A DNA stretch of 64,000 nt from Chinchilla lanigera (GCF_000276665.1 NW_004955470.1:1557533-1621532), one strand, 5' to 3'; positions 14,501-25,249 are shown, counted from the first letter of the stretch. Notes: generated by a model from the sequence alone, not told the origin. Numbers and translations: made by a program.

Positions 14501-17500
14501 GGCAGGGTTTTTACCCCCTCCTCTAGTTTGTCTACTTTGCTAGACTGGGTCTTAAAACTCAGGGAAACACTTGGCTTACATTTTCCTATTTATTAGAAAG
14601 GACATTCTAAAGGATACAGATGGAGACACAGACAGGGCAAGGCATGCAAGAAGGGCCGCAGGGCTTGGTTACCTTGTCCGTCCGAGCACACCATCCTCCA
14701 GGAACTTCATGTGTTCTGCTATCCAGAACTCTCTGAACCCTGACCTTTATAGAGTTTCAGGGCAGGTTTCGTGACATAGGCACAACTGAGCGACGCATCT
14801 CCACAGGTGGTCAGCTCAACCGTCAGTCCTTCCCCAGAGATAGGGGCCACCTTGACGTCTACCTAGGGTCCATCAGAGGATTCATTAGCACACAGAAGAC
14901 CTTTGTGCTTGGAGATTACAGGAATTTTACAGGAAGTGGAGGAGAGCCAAATACATGCTTTATAATGTATCACAGGAGAAGAGGTGAGCCTGGTGGACGT
15001 GGGACTCCAACCCCAGAGGGCATGCTACCCAGCCGCTGCTGGGACCTCAGGGACAGGAAGGGTCTTACAGGTCTTGGCTCAGACCTTGAGGAAACGCTGC
15101 TATCCAGTTGTAGCTCCTGCCTCCAGAGGGGCACAGTGAAGTGGGATCTGACTGCCAGAAAAAAAAAGGGAAGTGAAAACCAGCCTCTGCCACCAGGGGG
15201 AGGGAGCTTGCTGGGGTGACGAGAGCAGCGGCAAGAGTGGTCTCTCCTCCCTTCTCCATCCCTGCTGTCTCCCTCTAGTGCCCAGCAGCGGCACAGCCCA
15301 GCGGGGTTCAGCTTCAGCATCCCCACGCAGAGGGTGAACAGTGGGCTTGGAACTAAGAGACAGCAGCTCAATACCAGATACACGTTTTCACTCTTCCCTC
15401 CTAAATGGTCAGAGCGTTCCATGTTGAGTTCTAATTTAACCCAAAAGTCTTCTTAGAGACGTATCTGGATTTCCAGATTTGTAGAAAATTTTTTTCTTGC
15501 CATCTTTATGTTAATTTCTAATTTTACCATATCGTGGTTGGTAACTATGACCAGTATTTATTCTGCTGTATTTTACTGTATTTTATTTTGCTTGATGGAA
15601 TTTATTAAAATTTTCCTTGTGGTCTTCATGCCTGATCTTGCTTAGTAAATGTCCCAAAGGTATTTGCAAAGGGTGTATATTCTATTTGCTTACCAAATAT
15701 GCTGCTCTCTCAAAGAAATATGCTGAAATTTCTCTGGAATGAGGATCAGTCACTGACAATTTGTCTTTGTAGTTCTGTCAACTTTAACTTTCTAGTTTTC
15801 CAAGCTATGTTAAAGGCTTAAAGATTCATGACTGTCTTTGATTTCTCTTTTGTCTGATATTGCTCTTGCCATTTATAAACATCTGTCTGGCAGAACTTTT
15901 TTCACCCCATGATTTTAAACTCTCCTGAGTTTATTTTAGGAATGTCCTGTATGAATGTGTACAGTTGAAGTTTTTTAACAGATCTGAAATTCTGCTTGTA
16001 GAAAGCAAATTTAGCCCATGCACATATATGTATTGTTGTTATTCATATGTTTAAACTTAACCTGCTATTTTATAATTCAATTTCTATTAATCCACTTTTT
16101 TTTAATTCCCCTTATTTCTGTTTTACACAGTTTTCATTCAAAAAGGCAATAATAAATTGAAATAACAAAATAAAATGGTAGGTGTAAGTTGAAACATGGT
16201 TTGCAAGTTTTTATATTATATTCTTGCAATTTTCTTTCAAATCTGTTATGTGAACTCTAAAGTTTATTTACTAGTAACTTTATGGTTTTTGAACAGTAAA
16301 TTTTCTGAGCCGTTAGTGCTTGTGAAAATCTCATTAACTTGCCTGCATTTTGTAATCACAGTCTGGCTGGGGAATTTTCTAATTTGAGATGGTTTTCCTT
16401 GGAAAATTTGAAGTTACTGCTCTACTTTCTTTCTTGCCTCTGCAGTTAACTTATTAAAGTCACATATCAACCCGAATCTCATTCCTCTGATGTAATCCCT
16501 TTCTTTCCTTCTCACAAATCTTTAAGGATCTTCTTTTTATCCTTGGTTTACTAAATACTAATATTGTTTTTTCATTCCTCCTGCTTGACTTTCCAGAGGT
16601 CTTTAATCAGAACAATTATTTCTTTGTTCAGTTCTTAGAATTTTCCTTCTGCATCTGCTTTGGTATACGCTCAGAACTGGTCACTTAGGATTTCTTTCTA
16701 AGAATTCTCTTAGGTGGTATTGGAATTACTGAACAATGAATGTGTCCTTCAGAACTCCAGATTTTTATTTCATGCTGTTTGTTTCTTTGTCCTATCATCC
16801 TGGACTCTGGAAGGATTGCACCACTGAATTGTCAGCTTATGGATTCATTCTTCAACACTGTCCATGTGATTGTTCTGCCCTTCTATGAGTCTTTCTAAAA
16901 CTGCTCATTCGAGTTTAATGGAGACAGTATTCTCTTATCACTCTAAAGATACTGGCTGTAGTACTCTTAAACTCTATTCCTCTTTGCTCCCTCAACTTTG
17001 TGCTCCAGTGTTCACTCTCGTTTTATGCCTCTTTCCCATTGTGTTGGTTTCCCCAAACATTGGTGATTCTCAGTTGTGAACTTACCTTGGTGTCTCCCAC
17101 GTCTCTAGAGGGGCAGGATGTTCTTCCTGCCTGAGTGAACCAGTACCTGGGCTTTGGTTGTGATAGTTCCCTTTTCCTCCTGGGGCATGTCACCACCCTG
17201 ACAGAAGCCATTTCAAAGTTCCTGTATGTGGAATCAACCCCTTCATATACACCTGCAGGGAATCCCCAGTACACCACACGAACACCCCTGACCTTTGCAT
17301 GCCTGTGCTATCCTGCATTCTGCTCTTAAGAGGCATCTGGGAATTCTGGCCAGTGTTCACTGTTCCCATTTATAATATATAGTATTGTGACTCTTACGTA
17401 AGAAGTGTTGATAACTCTAGGGTTGTTTTGTTTTTATTTTTGCAAATTGAACCCAGAGTCTCACACATTGCTAGGCAAGCGCTCTACCACTGAGCTACAT

Positions 17501-20500
17501 CCTCGGCCCTGTTTTTGCTTTTTCACTGCATAAAAATGTAAAACATATTCCTTACCTTCTGCTGTGATAAATGTTTTTCCCTCTATTTGGTCTCACATAA
17601 CTCTTAAAATTGAATGAACAGTGTCAGAAATCATTAAAACATACAATTAAAATGGGTACATTTTATTATATGCACATTACCCCTCAGTAAAGTTGAAATT
17701 TTTAAAAAGCTGAGATGATCAGACCAATGTCTGCACATCTTCTGTGATAACTATTAGGGAATGGGACAGTAATGGTGAAATGGTAGTCATTACCTCTGCG
17801 TATCTTCTTTTTCCAGGGTGCACTTTCTAATGAAATATTTACCATTTTGTCCAACATTCCTGAGGCTGAAAAATTTGCTAAATTCTGGATCTGCAAAGCA
17901 AAGCTATTGGCAAGAAAAGGCACCTTTGATGTTATTGGGCTATACGAAGAAGCCATTAAAAATGGAGCAAAAGTGAGTGTCTCTCTTGGGTGGGTGACTT
18001 CTTCAGATTCTCTTTCATAGGGTTTCACTCATATTTGTAATATGATAGTTGTATAATGCAGTATTAAGCTCTTAACTCACTTCATAAGTTACACACAGAG
18101 TATGAAATTCGGTATATCTTTTGTGAACATATTTAAATATTTCATAGGAAGTGATATGACATGTAAAGTGACTATGTCCCATTTAACACTAGTTGTAAAA
18201 ATATGCAATTATGGAATGTAATAGCACAGACAGTTGTAACATCAATAGGTACTACTTATAAAGAATCTAAAAATATATTAAGCTCAATATAGCAATATCC
18301 ATATGTTAATAATGCAGAAGATGCTACATGAAATATTTTTTTAATTCTAAAACCTAGCAGAAAAGCACTATGTAATTTTTTAACAAAAACTGCATCAAAT
18401 AATTTTATAACTCTTTTCACTTAAATGTCATTTTCCATTTCATATTACTATTCTGCAATACTGTTTCCATGCTTGTCCTCAGAGTATTACATGCATACCA
18501 TTTCAGCAGTCAAATAATCGTTAAGGTTCGTTCAATAAAACTTCTGCCTCCTTCCCCTCCCGTTTTCTAACTCCCAGAGCACAGTGACCATTTGAATATT
18601 TTTACCTCCATAGTTCCAGAAAACATGCTTACCTTGCTGGTTTTTGATGTATCAGTTTTAGACATAATTTGTAGACTTTGAGCTATGCAGGATGAGGCTT
18701 TGACCACCTTTTACACACAGCTGCACAAATCTCAATGCATGAGCCGGGTGTGGTGGCGCACGCCTGTATTCCCAGCACTTGGGAGGCTGAGGCAGGAGGA
18801 TCGTTGAGAGTTCGAGACCAGCCTGGGCTACAAAGTGAGCTCAAGGCCAGCCTGAGGTGCATAGCGAGACCTTATCTCAAAAATACAAAAAAAAAAAAAA
18901 AAAACAGTAGTAAAAGCCTAGACACATGAATGGAGCTTCATCATAGAGTGATCTGCTATCAACGATTTAGTAAAGAACCCTCAATATCATTATCTTTAGA
19001 TCTTTCCTCTTAAAGTAAGATTCTCTAGAGAAGCCTCTTCCAATCTCCTTCCTGGTTTATTAGTGATTTCCTTTGTTAAGTTTAATCTACTGTTCAGTTT
19101 TTCTCAAATGAGGCATAAGATTTTTATGATGAAAATAAGACTTAAACTAAGACAACACTAAAAATATGTGATACATTTTCTATATGGTACTTCATTTCAT
19201 GGATCAGAATCTTTATGTAAGTTAATAGGAAAACAGAATTTGATTTAGAGAAATTTTGTTGTAGACAACTTTAAACACAGCTTTCACGGAAGTTGACGTC
19301 AACATTTAACGAGTATTTTCTCTGTTCCTTCACTTTTATCATGAAATTATAAATGTTGTTTATAGACAGACAAGAGATTTTCAAAGGAAACATTCTTCTT
19401 ACCAGCAGTTTACTTGATGTGGAAGTTCCTTGGCTCTTTGTTCCCCCATGAACACTTTTAATAGCACCCTTTATTTTCTTCTCTCCAGCCAATACAAGAG
19501 TTGCGGGAAGTTGTTCTTAATATTTTGCAAGATCAAAACAGAGCTACAGAAGGTATGGTTACTTTTGTAACCCCCAACATGCCTCTCACTTCCTCCTTTT
19601 CATGGGCTGACCTTCTCAGCCGTTGCCATCAGCTGATTACTGCTATCATTACGAGTGTCTGTGCGCCCAACACAGCACAAGGCTGTTTCCACGTGGCGCC
19701 CTGAGGCGTCCTGCCTTCCTGGAGTTCTCGTGGAAGAAGGCAAAGGACTGTTCATCAGAAAAGACTCAGGCAAAAGGGAGAGATGCCTCGGTTTAAGTTC
19801 TGTGTTTAATTATAATAAACCCACGAACACACATCTACACTCATGTTATCTCTTTAAATAGCCATCGCAAGAGTCTCTTTTTAACCATTACTGTCCTTGG
19901 TCAGAACATTTAGAGGACGAGCTTATGGGAGCTAACGTGCCAAACACAGTGCGTGGCGTGTTATTACCATGCGTACTACTTGTTATATGAACAGAAGGGT
20001 AAAACAAGTTATCTTGAAAAAATAAAGGGGATACTTCCTATAAGGTGACAAAACTGTTTCCATTAAGAATAGATTTAACTAGGAAAACAGTCAAGTCCTG
20101 TGGAATTATAGCTAAGTAGCCCACTACTTTTGAAAATAAAGTCAGAGAATAAATAAACTCAACAGTAGACTCCGGAAGTAATACCGCAGAGCAGATATTT
20201 GGCATTGTACTCATAACACATGGCACAGTCTTCCAAGGGATGGAAGGAGCAAACAGGAATTCATGCCTTGCTGCTTATCAGCCCAACAGATATTCTTAGG
20301 GTCTCAGCCTATCTTAGTCTAGCTTACTTCCTTTCGTTTTGGTTGTTGTGGTTGAGCTATCATGAAAATTAAGCTAATACAAGATAACGTTTCACTCACT
20401 CTGTACGGTAATAACTATGTGGTCATCCCTGGGTAAAGAGGGGATTGGGAAATTGAGTCAAGTAAGTCAAGAAAACCGATCCATGGTATGGTGTAAGGGT

Positions 20501-22740
20501 AGAAGGCCAGCGATTAGCCAGTACAAGAGCCCTCAAGGGTAAAAAAGATTGGAGATGTGCTCAGTGTTGAAAGGGTATCCAGGCCCAGAGGCTCTGGAGG
20601 GCCGGTTAGCAGGGGGCCTGATGTCAGCAGGCCCTGCTGTGGGGCTCAGCAGGAAAAGCTAGTTATAAACGCCACTTCAAATCATTTGCTCTTTAATATA
20701 TGGATTTCATGAAGATCACTGGGAAATCACTGTATGGATTATATTTTCATTTTATTGATGTTTAAGTGTTAAATTGCTAAGTCTTGTTTCCCTTCCTTCC
20801 CTTTCTTACATGCACAGGAACTGCCTCTGACTCTGTAGCTCCTGCAGCTACCATCAGATCGATGGAAGCGCTGGCCGCGAAGATGGAATCTGGAGAGCCC
20901 TGTCTCCCTCCAGAAGAGAGGGACCAGGTTCCAGCAACGCCCCAAATAACCAAGGCAGGACAGGATAATCACCCTGGTATCAAGTTACAGATCTCTTCCA
21001 TCCCGAGGTAAGCAGACTCCCGAGCAGGCTTTGTGATCACAGACCGCATTCCGGTTCAGTGCTCAGCACACCCTCACCGATCCAGAGTAACCGCAGTTCA
21101 CAGACAGCTCTGCCTCCTATAAGGTCCAGGCACCCCGAAGCATCTTTGGCTCCCAGGAAGGAGCCAAGGCTTGAAAGCACTGGTAGGAGGGTGCGCCTCT
21201 GCTCTGCACACACCCTGTCCCCCTCCGCCACCCCTGTGGGATGCGCCCTGTGGTGAGGAAGAGGCCCCCGGAGCCGGGAGGCTGGTGGAAGGGATTCGCC
21301 CTCTTCCCTCCTGGAGTCTGTCCAGCCTCCTTGCTCCCGTTTGCTCTGCACTTGGAGCTGCCTCCTACCTTTCCTGCCTGGCTGGCACGGAGGGGTGAGA
21401 GGGGTGAGCAGCACCAGGTCCCTGGCCAGGGATGGCTCTGGAGCTGTGGGCGAGGAGGAGCGGTGAGGAGCCCTGGAAGAACAGGGAAGGCGGTTGTACT
21501 GGTTAGAGACTGCTCAGAAGCGCCCTGCTTTTTTAATAAGTATGCATTTAAGACAACCTATAATCACTTTAAAGAGCTGTGTCAGGCTATCGAGGTCATT
21601 GTCAAAAAGGAAAGTGTAGCGTTACTCTCAGCTCCCGACCCATAAAGAGCACCAGGACAACAGCGGTGTGTTTTAGTCGCATTCCTGAGCCCCTCTCCTG
21701 GACACTTCACTGCCCCACTGCTGACAGCGCGTGCATGAAAGGAAGCGAGTGATCCACCTCTCATTGCCTCTAGAATGCTCTACAACAGCTTTCCTTAGAC
21801 GCACCTGCTAGTGTTGCCTCGTTCTGTGAATTGCGGGTCAGAGTCACTACATGGGAGGGTTTCACCCTGTCCTCCGGCTCCGGCCAATTGGAATGCATTT
21901 ACAAGGAAGGTGTCCAATTTGTGGTTTGCTTCACCATCTTAAAAGCTATCTTTTGAATAATTTTCTGTCAGAGCTAGAAAGAACCTTGGAAGTCATTAGT
22001 CCAGCCAAATTTGGTGTTAGGCCCAATTTCCTTAAGACCTGTTAACTCTTTGTAAGTTTATAGGATAAACAAACACCAGCCGCAAAGCAGTTGCCTTCAC
22101 CTAAAAACCACACTTCACACTTCAGAGATGCTTTCCCTGTGCTTAGACCATCCGAGAAGCAGGTGACCACTGCAAACGGTCTGGAAATTTGGGAAAAGCC
22201 ACCATAGGAGGACAGCTACTCCAGACATAGCTCTTGTATCGACTTAAACAGAAGCATCTGTCATGTTTTATTATGGAATAAGAAAGAACAAGTAGAATCT
22301 TTTGAAAGGTACAAGGTTGTAAGTGCATCTCTTAGTTGGGCATGGTGGCACACATCTGTAATCCCAGCACACAGGAGGCTGAGGCAGGATCACCACGAGT
22401 TAAGGCCAGCCTGGGCTACATAGCAAGTTCAAGGCCAGCCTGAACTGCATTGTGAGACCCTGTCTCAAAAAGACGAAAAATGAATAAGTAAATGCCCCTT
22501 TTGCTGTCTCTCAGAATAAGCGGGATGCCGGAAGTGCAAGACATGAAGCTTATCACTCCTGTGCGGCGTTCAGCGAGGATCGAGCGGGCCGTGTCGCGCT
22601 ACCCGGAAATGCTGCAGGAGCACGATTTGGTAGTGGCTTCTCTTTCCGAGCTATTAGAAGTGGAAGAAACAGAATGCTTTGTATTCCGTAAAAACGAAGC
22701 CTTGCCTGTTACATTAGGGTTTGAAACCCTTGAATCATAA
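1598..22740 (+). CDS. CKAP2L: CKAP2L, seven 3' coding exons (gene enters from the left edge)
   Basis: Cytoskeleton-associated protein 2-like (Radmis) is a microtubule and spindle-pole protein needed for normal mitotic spindle formation in dividing progenitor cells; in the family it is destroyed after mitosis by APC/C-Cdh1 through a KEN box. I recognised it by residue-by-residue agreement with human CKAP2L. Joining the seven exons gives about 707 codons in one frame ending at TAA 22738-22740. The human protein is 745 residues by recall, so about 35 N-terminal residues and the start codon lie left of position 1. The long second exon here is Lys/Ser/Pro-rich and probably disordered. The last five exons form the conserved CKAP2 C-terminal domain, with an RKQLEEWQKSKGK helix, a charged Glu/Lys stretch and a TPVRRS motif near the end. 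Every junction in the window has GT/AG and compatible phase. It lies tail to tail with the NT5DC4 remnant. No lesion was seen, so I take it as functional. Confidence 0.97.
1701..1789 (+). repeat. ID SINE with target-site duplication
   Basis: A-box-like TAGCTCAGCGG and B-box-like GAGTTCGATTCC, A-rich tail. Flanked by ATGATTAG at 1693-1700 and 1790-1797. A pure A tract follows at about 1800-1820. Confidence 0.9.
1985..2205 (+). repeat. L2/MIR-like relic
   Basis: Typical drifted MIR/L2 3' sequence: TTTACTGTGTGCCTGGCAC, then TTTCAGATGAGGGAACCGAG and GGTCATGTAGCTC. Confidence 0.6.
2520..2552 (+). repeat. (CA)n microsatellite
   Basis: About 16 uninterrupted AC units, followed by a TG/CATG-rich degenerate zone to about 2640. 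Confidence 0.97.
2765..2945 (-). repeat. B4-like composite SINE (ID plus B1)
   Basis: A reverse ID-like part (ACTGGGGATTGAACCTAAGG) runs into a reverse B1-like part (CTCCTGCCTCACCCTCCCAG). Confidence 0.65.
3160..3300 (+). repeat. MIR-like relic
   Basis: Drifted MIR signature: AAGTGACATGGGCAAGCTAT, then AATGAAATGAGAGTAATAG. Confidence 0.5.
3895..4275 (+). mobile_element. L1 (old, mammalian-wide) 3' end
   Basis: Old L1M 3' UTR pattern: GTTGCCAGTGGCTGCCAGAA, later GTGAATTTTATATGTGTGAA then TTATATCTCAG. No coding capacity. Confidence 0.6.
5516..6744 (+). CDS. CKAP2L: CKAP2L large central exon (1229 bp)
   Basis: The acceptor is TTCTTCAG ending at 5515; the donor is GTACCT at 6745. It encodes 409 full codons plus two bases, from TIKPKKDVTN to TAEDRR. 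The product is basic and rich in Ser, Lys, Gln and Pro, with no obvious fold. A KEN box (NKENL, codon positions 5912-5920) is kept, which in the family is the Cdh1 degron. Blocks near-identical to human are scattered through otherwise drifting sequence, for example KKPVVKNIKD, NIKQDQKS-like and LKKTVPQKHFL. Reading on into the intron adds 13 codons and a stop at 6784, so a retained intron would truncate the protein before its conserved C-terminal domain. Confidence 0.97.
7001..7092 (+). repeat. ID SINE with short target-site duplication
   Basis: GGGGCTGGGGATTTAGCTCA head, GAGTTCGATTCCTGG box B, A-rich tail. GAAATTGA flanks at 6992-6999 and 7093-7100. Confidence 0.9.
8359..8467 (+). repeat. 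ID SINE with 17-base target-site duplication
   Basis: ID body and A-rich tail lie between near-identical flanks at 8342-8358 and 8468-8484 (one mismatch), a clear retroposition signature. Confidence 0.92.
8700..9640 (+). repeat. Long ancient interspersed repeat, L2-like
   Basis: A drifted but recognisable pattern common in mammals: GCACAGCGCTAGGCAC, CATTTGAGCAGAGGACCAAA, GACCCTGAGGCAG, then GGGGCTGCTGCAGC. I am unsure of the family name. Confidence 0.4.
9930..10097 (-). repeat. B1-type SINE
   Basis: Reverse B1: TTTTTGAGACAGGGTCTCGC to GCGCTGGGACTGCCGACATG. Confidence 0.85.
10293..10500 (+). CDS. CKAP2L: CKAP2L C-terminal-domain exon 1 (208 bp)
   Basis: The acceptor is CATAACAG ending at 10292 and the donor is GTAAGT at 10501. 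The first A completes the arginine of EDRR. The exon then encodes KQLEEWQKSKGKIYKRPPME followed by a Lys/Arg-rich segment, an acidic IEEEEEEKRAQLEL run and TECLRLIEE. This is a likely helical or coiled-coil start of the CKAP2 C-terminal domain. It ends in phase 0. Confidence 0.96.
10530..10685 (+). repeat. B4-like composite SINE
   Basis: B1-like head (AATCCCAGCACTCTGGGAGG) joined to an ID-like tail (GTTTAATCCCTAATATGGCC). It lies just 30 bp after the exon donor at 10501. Confidence 0.65.
10800..10990 (+). repeat. MIR/L2-like relic
   Basis: CTTTACGTCTCTGGTCTCAT then CACTTTACAAATGAAACTGA and GGCATGGCGAAG, the usual MIR/L2 3' pattern. Confidence 0.5.
11379..11459 (+). repeat. ID SINE with 12-base target-site duplication
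   Basis: The body lies between perfect AAACTTCAGGTC copies at 11367-11378 and 11460-11471. Almost no A tail remains. Confidence 0.93.
11481..11516 (+). repeat. (CA)n microsatellite
   Basis: Eighteen perfect units, starting only about 20 bp after an ID SINE. Confidence 0.97.
14240..14990 (-). mobile_element. Possible old LTR (ERVL/MaLR-like)
   Basis: Sequence around 14560-14990 resembles a diverged mammalian LTR read in reverse (AAAGGACATTCTAAAGGATA, TTTATAGAGTTTCAGGGC, CATCAGAGGATTCATTAGCA). No coding part. Family and ends uncertain. Confidence 0.35.
15430..17100 (-). mobile_element. Diverged L1 ORF2 fragment
   Basis: The reverse pattern of L1 ORF2 is seen as drifted matches (ACCATATCGTGGTTGGTAAC, CTTAGTAAATGTCCC, CTTTTGTCTGATATTGCTCT). 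Full of stops. The right border is vague. Confidence 0.5.
17436..17512 (-). repeat. ID-type SINE
   Basis: Reverse ID: AAATTGAACCCAGAGTCTCA, CTACCACTGAGCTACATCCT. Confidence 0.8.
17615..17705 (+). mobile_element. L1 tail fragment
   Basis: Ends like an old L1 3' UTR: AAAATGGGTACATTTTATTA, then CCCCTCAGTAAAGTTG. Confidence 0.45.
17817..17972 (+). CDS. CKAP2L: CKAP2L C-terminal-domain exon 2 (156 bp)
   Basis: The acceptor is TTTTTCCAG ending at 17816 and the donor is GTGAGT at 17973. It holds 52 whole codons: GALSNEIFTILSNIPEAEKF, then AKFWICKAKLLARKGTFDV and IGLYEEAIKNGAK. This is the most conserved part of the protein and nearly identical to human. Confidence 0.97.
17973..19488 (+). other. 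CKAP2L intron with one B1 SINE
   Basis: AT-rich unique sequence apart from the B1 element near 18.74-18.90 kb. Confidence 0.6.
18742..18904 (+). repeat. B1-type SINE
   Basis: Complete B1 with internal duplication, GCCGGGTGTGGTGGCGCACG to a 20-base A tract. Confidence 0.92.
19489..19552 (+). CDS. CKAP2L: CKAP2L C-terminal-domain exon 3 (64 bp)
   Basis: The acceptor is TTCTCTCCAG ending at 19488; the donor is GTATGG at 19553. It encodes PIQELREVVLNILQDQNRATE plus the first base of a glycine codon. It is too short to stand out as an open frame and was placed by splice sites, phase and homology. Confidence 0.95.
19553..20817 (+). other. CKAP2L intron, nothing recognised
   Basis: Unique sequence; no repeat family or exon recognised. 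Confidence 0.5.
20818..21007 (+). CDS. CKAP2L: CKAP2L C-terminal-domain exon 4 (190 bp)
   Basis: The acceptor is a C/T-rich tract ending CACAG at 20817; the donor is GTAAGC at 21008. Two bases complete the glycine begun in the previous exon. It then reads TASDSVAPAATIRSMEALAA, KMESGEPCLPPEERDQV and PGIKLQISSIP, colinear with human. It ends two bases into an arginine codon. Confidence 0.95.
21008..22514 (+). other. CKAP2L last intron
   Basis: GC-richer in its first 500 bp, then unique sequence, then a B1 SINE close to the final acceptor. No exon seen. Confidence 0.5.
22335..22480 (+). repeat. B1-type SINE at the last CKAP2L intron end
   Basis: TTGGGCATGGTGGCACACAT to CCTGTCTCAAAAAG. It ends about 35 bp before the final acceptor. 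Confidence 0.9.
22515..22740 (+). CDS. CKAP2L: CKAP2L last coding exon and stop (226 bp)
   Basis: The acceptor is TGTCTCTCAG ending at 22514. The first base completes the arginine codon, and 74 codons plus TAA follow. The motif LITPVRRSARIERAVSRYPE is nearly identical to human, as is the run to the end, ALPVTLGFETLES. The TP in this motif is a possible proline-directed (CDK-type) phosphorylation site, by inference. A B1 SINE ends only about 40 bp upstream of the acceptor. Confidence 0.97.
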
Positions 22741-23730
22741 TTTCTTAATGCTTTTTTTAAAAAAAAAAAAAAAAAAAACTCTTCAGAGTCTCCATCAGAA
22801 CCCTTGTCCAGATGACGTGAAAAAGTCATGTAACAGTAAGACATCATGGACGCAGGTTATGGACTTACGAAGGTTATGGACTTACGCAGTCTTGGGACTT
22901 AGGAAGTAATTCACTGGATTTACTCTCCAATTTTATATCCCCATGGGAAAGTCTTCAGTTTATGTTTAAGACTGTAGTTCGCTATAGTTTTACAACATAA
23001 GGAAATTTCAAAGTATTGAACAGAATTTCCCCCACCACTGTGGAAGCAATTTGCACTTTACTGAAATACTTTAATTTCACTGTAGTTATTTTCCATATCT
23101 GAAGGTTGGTGCTGCAGCAGAATGGACTTTCCTTTCGGCATCCACCGTAGCAGAGGAGGCCAGGTCTTGTAGGCGGAAGAGTGGAGGTTTGAAACTAGCA
23201 TGCCAGGCTGGAAGGTCACACCCCTCATGTTACAGCTGAGCTTATGCTGGCTGTGCCTCCCTTCACTCAGAGATCACATGGGTGACCCCTGACTTCCGTC
23301 GCAGCATCCCTGCCGACAAGGGGTAATTCTTGTCCCTTCTGGCCCAGGTCTTCTGGAACAAAACATGGCCCTACATTGAGGTGGTCATCTAGCTTTTTAT
23401 ATCCAAATCTAAGTTTGCATTTGTTGTTCAGAAACACTCAAGTTAAAACAAAAGAGGGTAAACAAGAAGGGTGGAAAGGGGGCAGTTACTTCTTCACGTC
23501 TAGTCTTTGCTCTGCCAGGGGACAGCTGGCCTGAGACGACAGTGTGAGCCCCAGAGACTGTGACACATTTTGCTTTTTCTAAACTCTTGGGGAAACTGCA
23601 CTTGGAAAGGTAAAATCAGAATCATTATGTAAATATAATGTATAGAAAAGCCTAGTTAATACATTTCAAATTTCAGCTTATTGTTTAAGTATTATCTTTA
23701 AAAAGAACATTAAATTGTTGTTCATCCTTG
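22741..23730 (+). other. CKAP2L: CKAP2L 3' UTR (probable extent)
   Basis: This is single-copy AT-rich sequence after the stop. It has an internal A tract (about 22760-22779) and a perfect 16-base core repeated in tandem as 17-base units (22854-22870 and 22871-22887). The only hexamer I saw near the end is ATTAAA at 23709-23714, followed by a T/GT-rich stretch, which makes it a candidate polyadenylation signal. The end is therefore a guess. Confidence 0.5.
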
Positions 23731-23737
23731 CTTGTCT

Positions 23738-24345
23738 ATTTATTTATTATAGAAAGTGGTAGTGGGGGCTTCTATCCCAAAAGGCTTCATGGGGAGCATT
23801 TGTGGCTTGGAGAACACACCCTAATCAAGGGTCTGACCATCATCCTAATCCAGAAACTGCTTTTTTTCATTGTGAGGAAAGTTGACCCATCTCTCAAGAT
23901 CAGCTTTATAATAACAAGGCCCACAGAACTGAGACATAACACCATATACCAGCAGCCTAACTTTCCACAGCTGAAATGCAGGACGTGTAACAAAGGATGC
24001 CGCCCACATGCCCCCTGCCCCCAGCCGGTATACTTCAGTTTGTTAGCTGCCCGAGTTACGGTTCTGGTTACAGCTTCTGTTACTTTTGTTTCTTAGAAAC
24101 AGCTGATCACTATGATGCATAGCTGGTCACTATGATGCACAGTGTAAGAACCAATCCCCAACTGATAAGCCATTCTGCCTCTGTACTTCCTGCTTGCTTA
24201 TCCCATATAAGCCCTAGACCACCAGAGGGCAGGGCCTGACATTTTGAGGAATAATTGATTCCCAGTCAGTACCCATCTGACATTAAAAAAATCTGCCTCC
24301 AAACCCCGGGTGTCATTTCAGTGTTTCTGTTTGCCATAGCAGACG
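23738..24345 (+). mobile_element. LTR-like element downstream of CKAP2L
   Basis: The layout resembles a solo LTR: a TATA-like CCCATATAAGCCC near 24200, an A-rich ACATTAAAAAAATC near 24281, then CTGCCTCCAAACCCCGGGTG close to the right end. A 20-base unit is repeated in tandem at 24101-24120 and 24121-24140, two mismatches apart. No gag, pol or env sequence is next to it. Confidence 0.4.
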
Positions 24346-25249
24346 CACAGGGCCAGTCCCGTCCTTCCCTTAGGCAAACATGCTTTACTGGGAAGCCAAA
24401 GAATGCTTAGAGGTCACAGAGTGTAAGCATGGGACTGAAGGAGTAGGCGTGATGTTCAAAATCACCAGGATAAGGGAGCTGAAGCAAGTCCCTCCATGTG
24501 CAGAATGTGTTTGCTGCAGAAGTTGGGCACCCTTCAGCCTACTGACAGACCCTCGCGATCAATCCATCCTGTACTGCCGCCCTTTTCTTTGGCTTCCGGA
24601 ATGGTTCATCCCTGCCACCTCCACTCTCCCTCTCCCCGGGCCTGGGAACCAGCTGTTTCTGTTCTGGTTTTCCATCTCCATTGTCTTGGTGTCACAGCCT
24701 GGTTCTCAGAAGAGCGGCTTTGCTTTCCTCATTGCCAGATTTTCGTAGGATGTCTCATGTTCCTCCCTGGGCACTGGCAGTAATGCTCCAGGCTGAACCA
24801 CTGGCACGTAAGAGTGTGTAATTTTCAAGTTGACAAATTAGAGATTTTAAATCACCTGACCAGACTACAAGGAGTCTCTAGTGCAAAAGGGTGTGGAAAC
24901 AAACGTGGAAGCTACAACGGCAGAAAACACCTTGATTTTAGGGCTGACTGTCAATACTCAGTAGCTCTCTTGGTTGGTAAATAGCTGTTCCTAGATGTAT
25001 TGAGCAGGGCGAGAGCAAGAGGAAAGAAGGCAGGGAGAAGAGTTGATAATCACTTGGGAGGAGGGAGTACAGAGAACCGTAGTGCAAATATGGGCCTTGG
25101 CAGAAATCAAGCCTAACATTTAGGGGCAGCTTTTCACAGGAGCCAGGTGTGAAGAATTTTAAAAGAAAATTAATGAGGATTACGTACAGCATCACTACTC
25201 AGAGTGACTGGAAACCAGAAGACAGAGCAGACACGTGACAGTTCACATT

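Larger units (their letters stand above)
10501..17816 (+). other. CKAP2L largest intron (7.3 kb)
   Basis: It holds a composite SINE, a MIR-like segment, an ID SINE, a (CA)n tract, a possible old LTR (about 14240-14990), a long reverse L1 fragment (about 15430-17100), a reverse ID-type SINE and an L1 tail near 17.6 kb. The stretch 11520-14230 shows no feature I can name. No exon is expected here by phase. Confidence 0.6.

Noticed and set aside
14970..15422. 150-codon open frame on the - strand
   Set aside because: Overlaps open frames on the other strand, lies within a CKAP2L intron and has no recognised domain.
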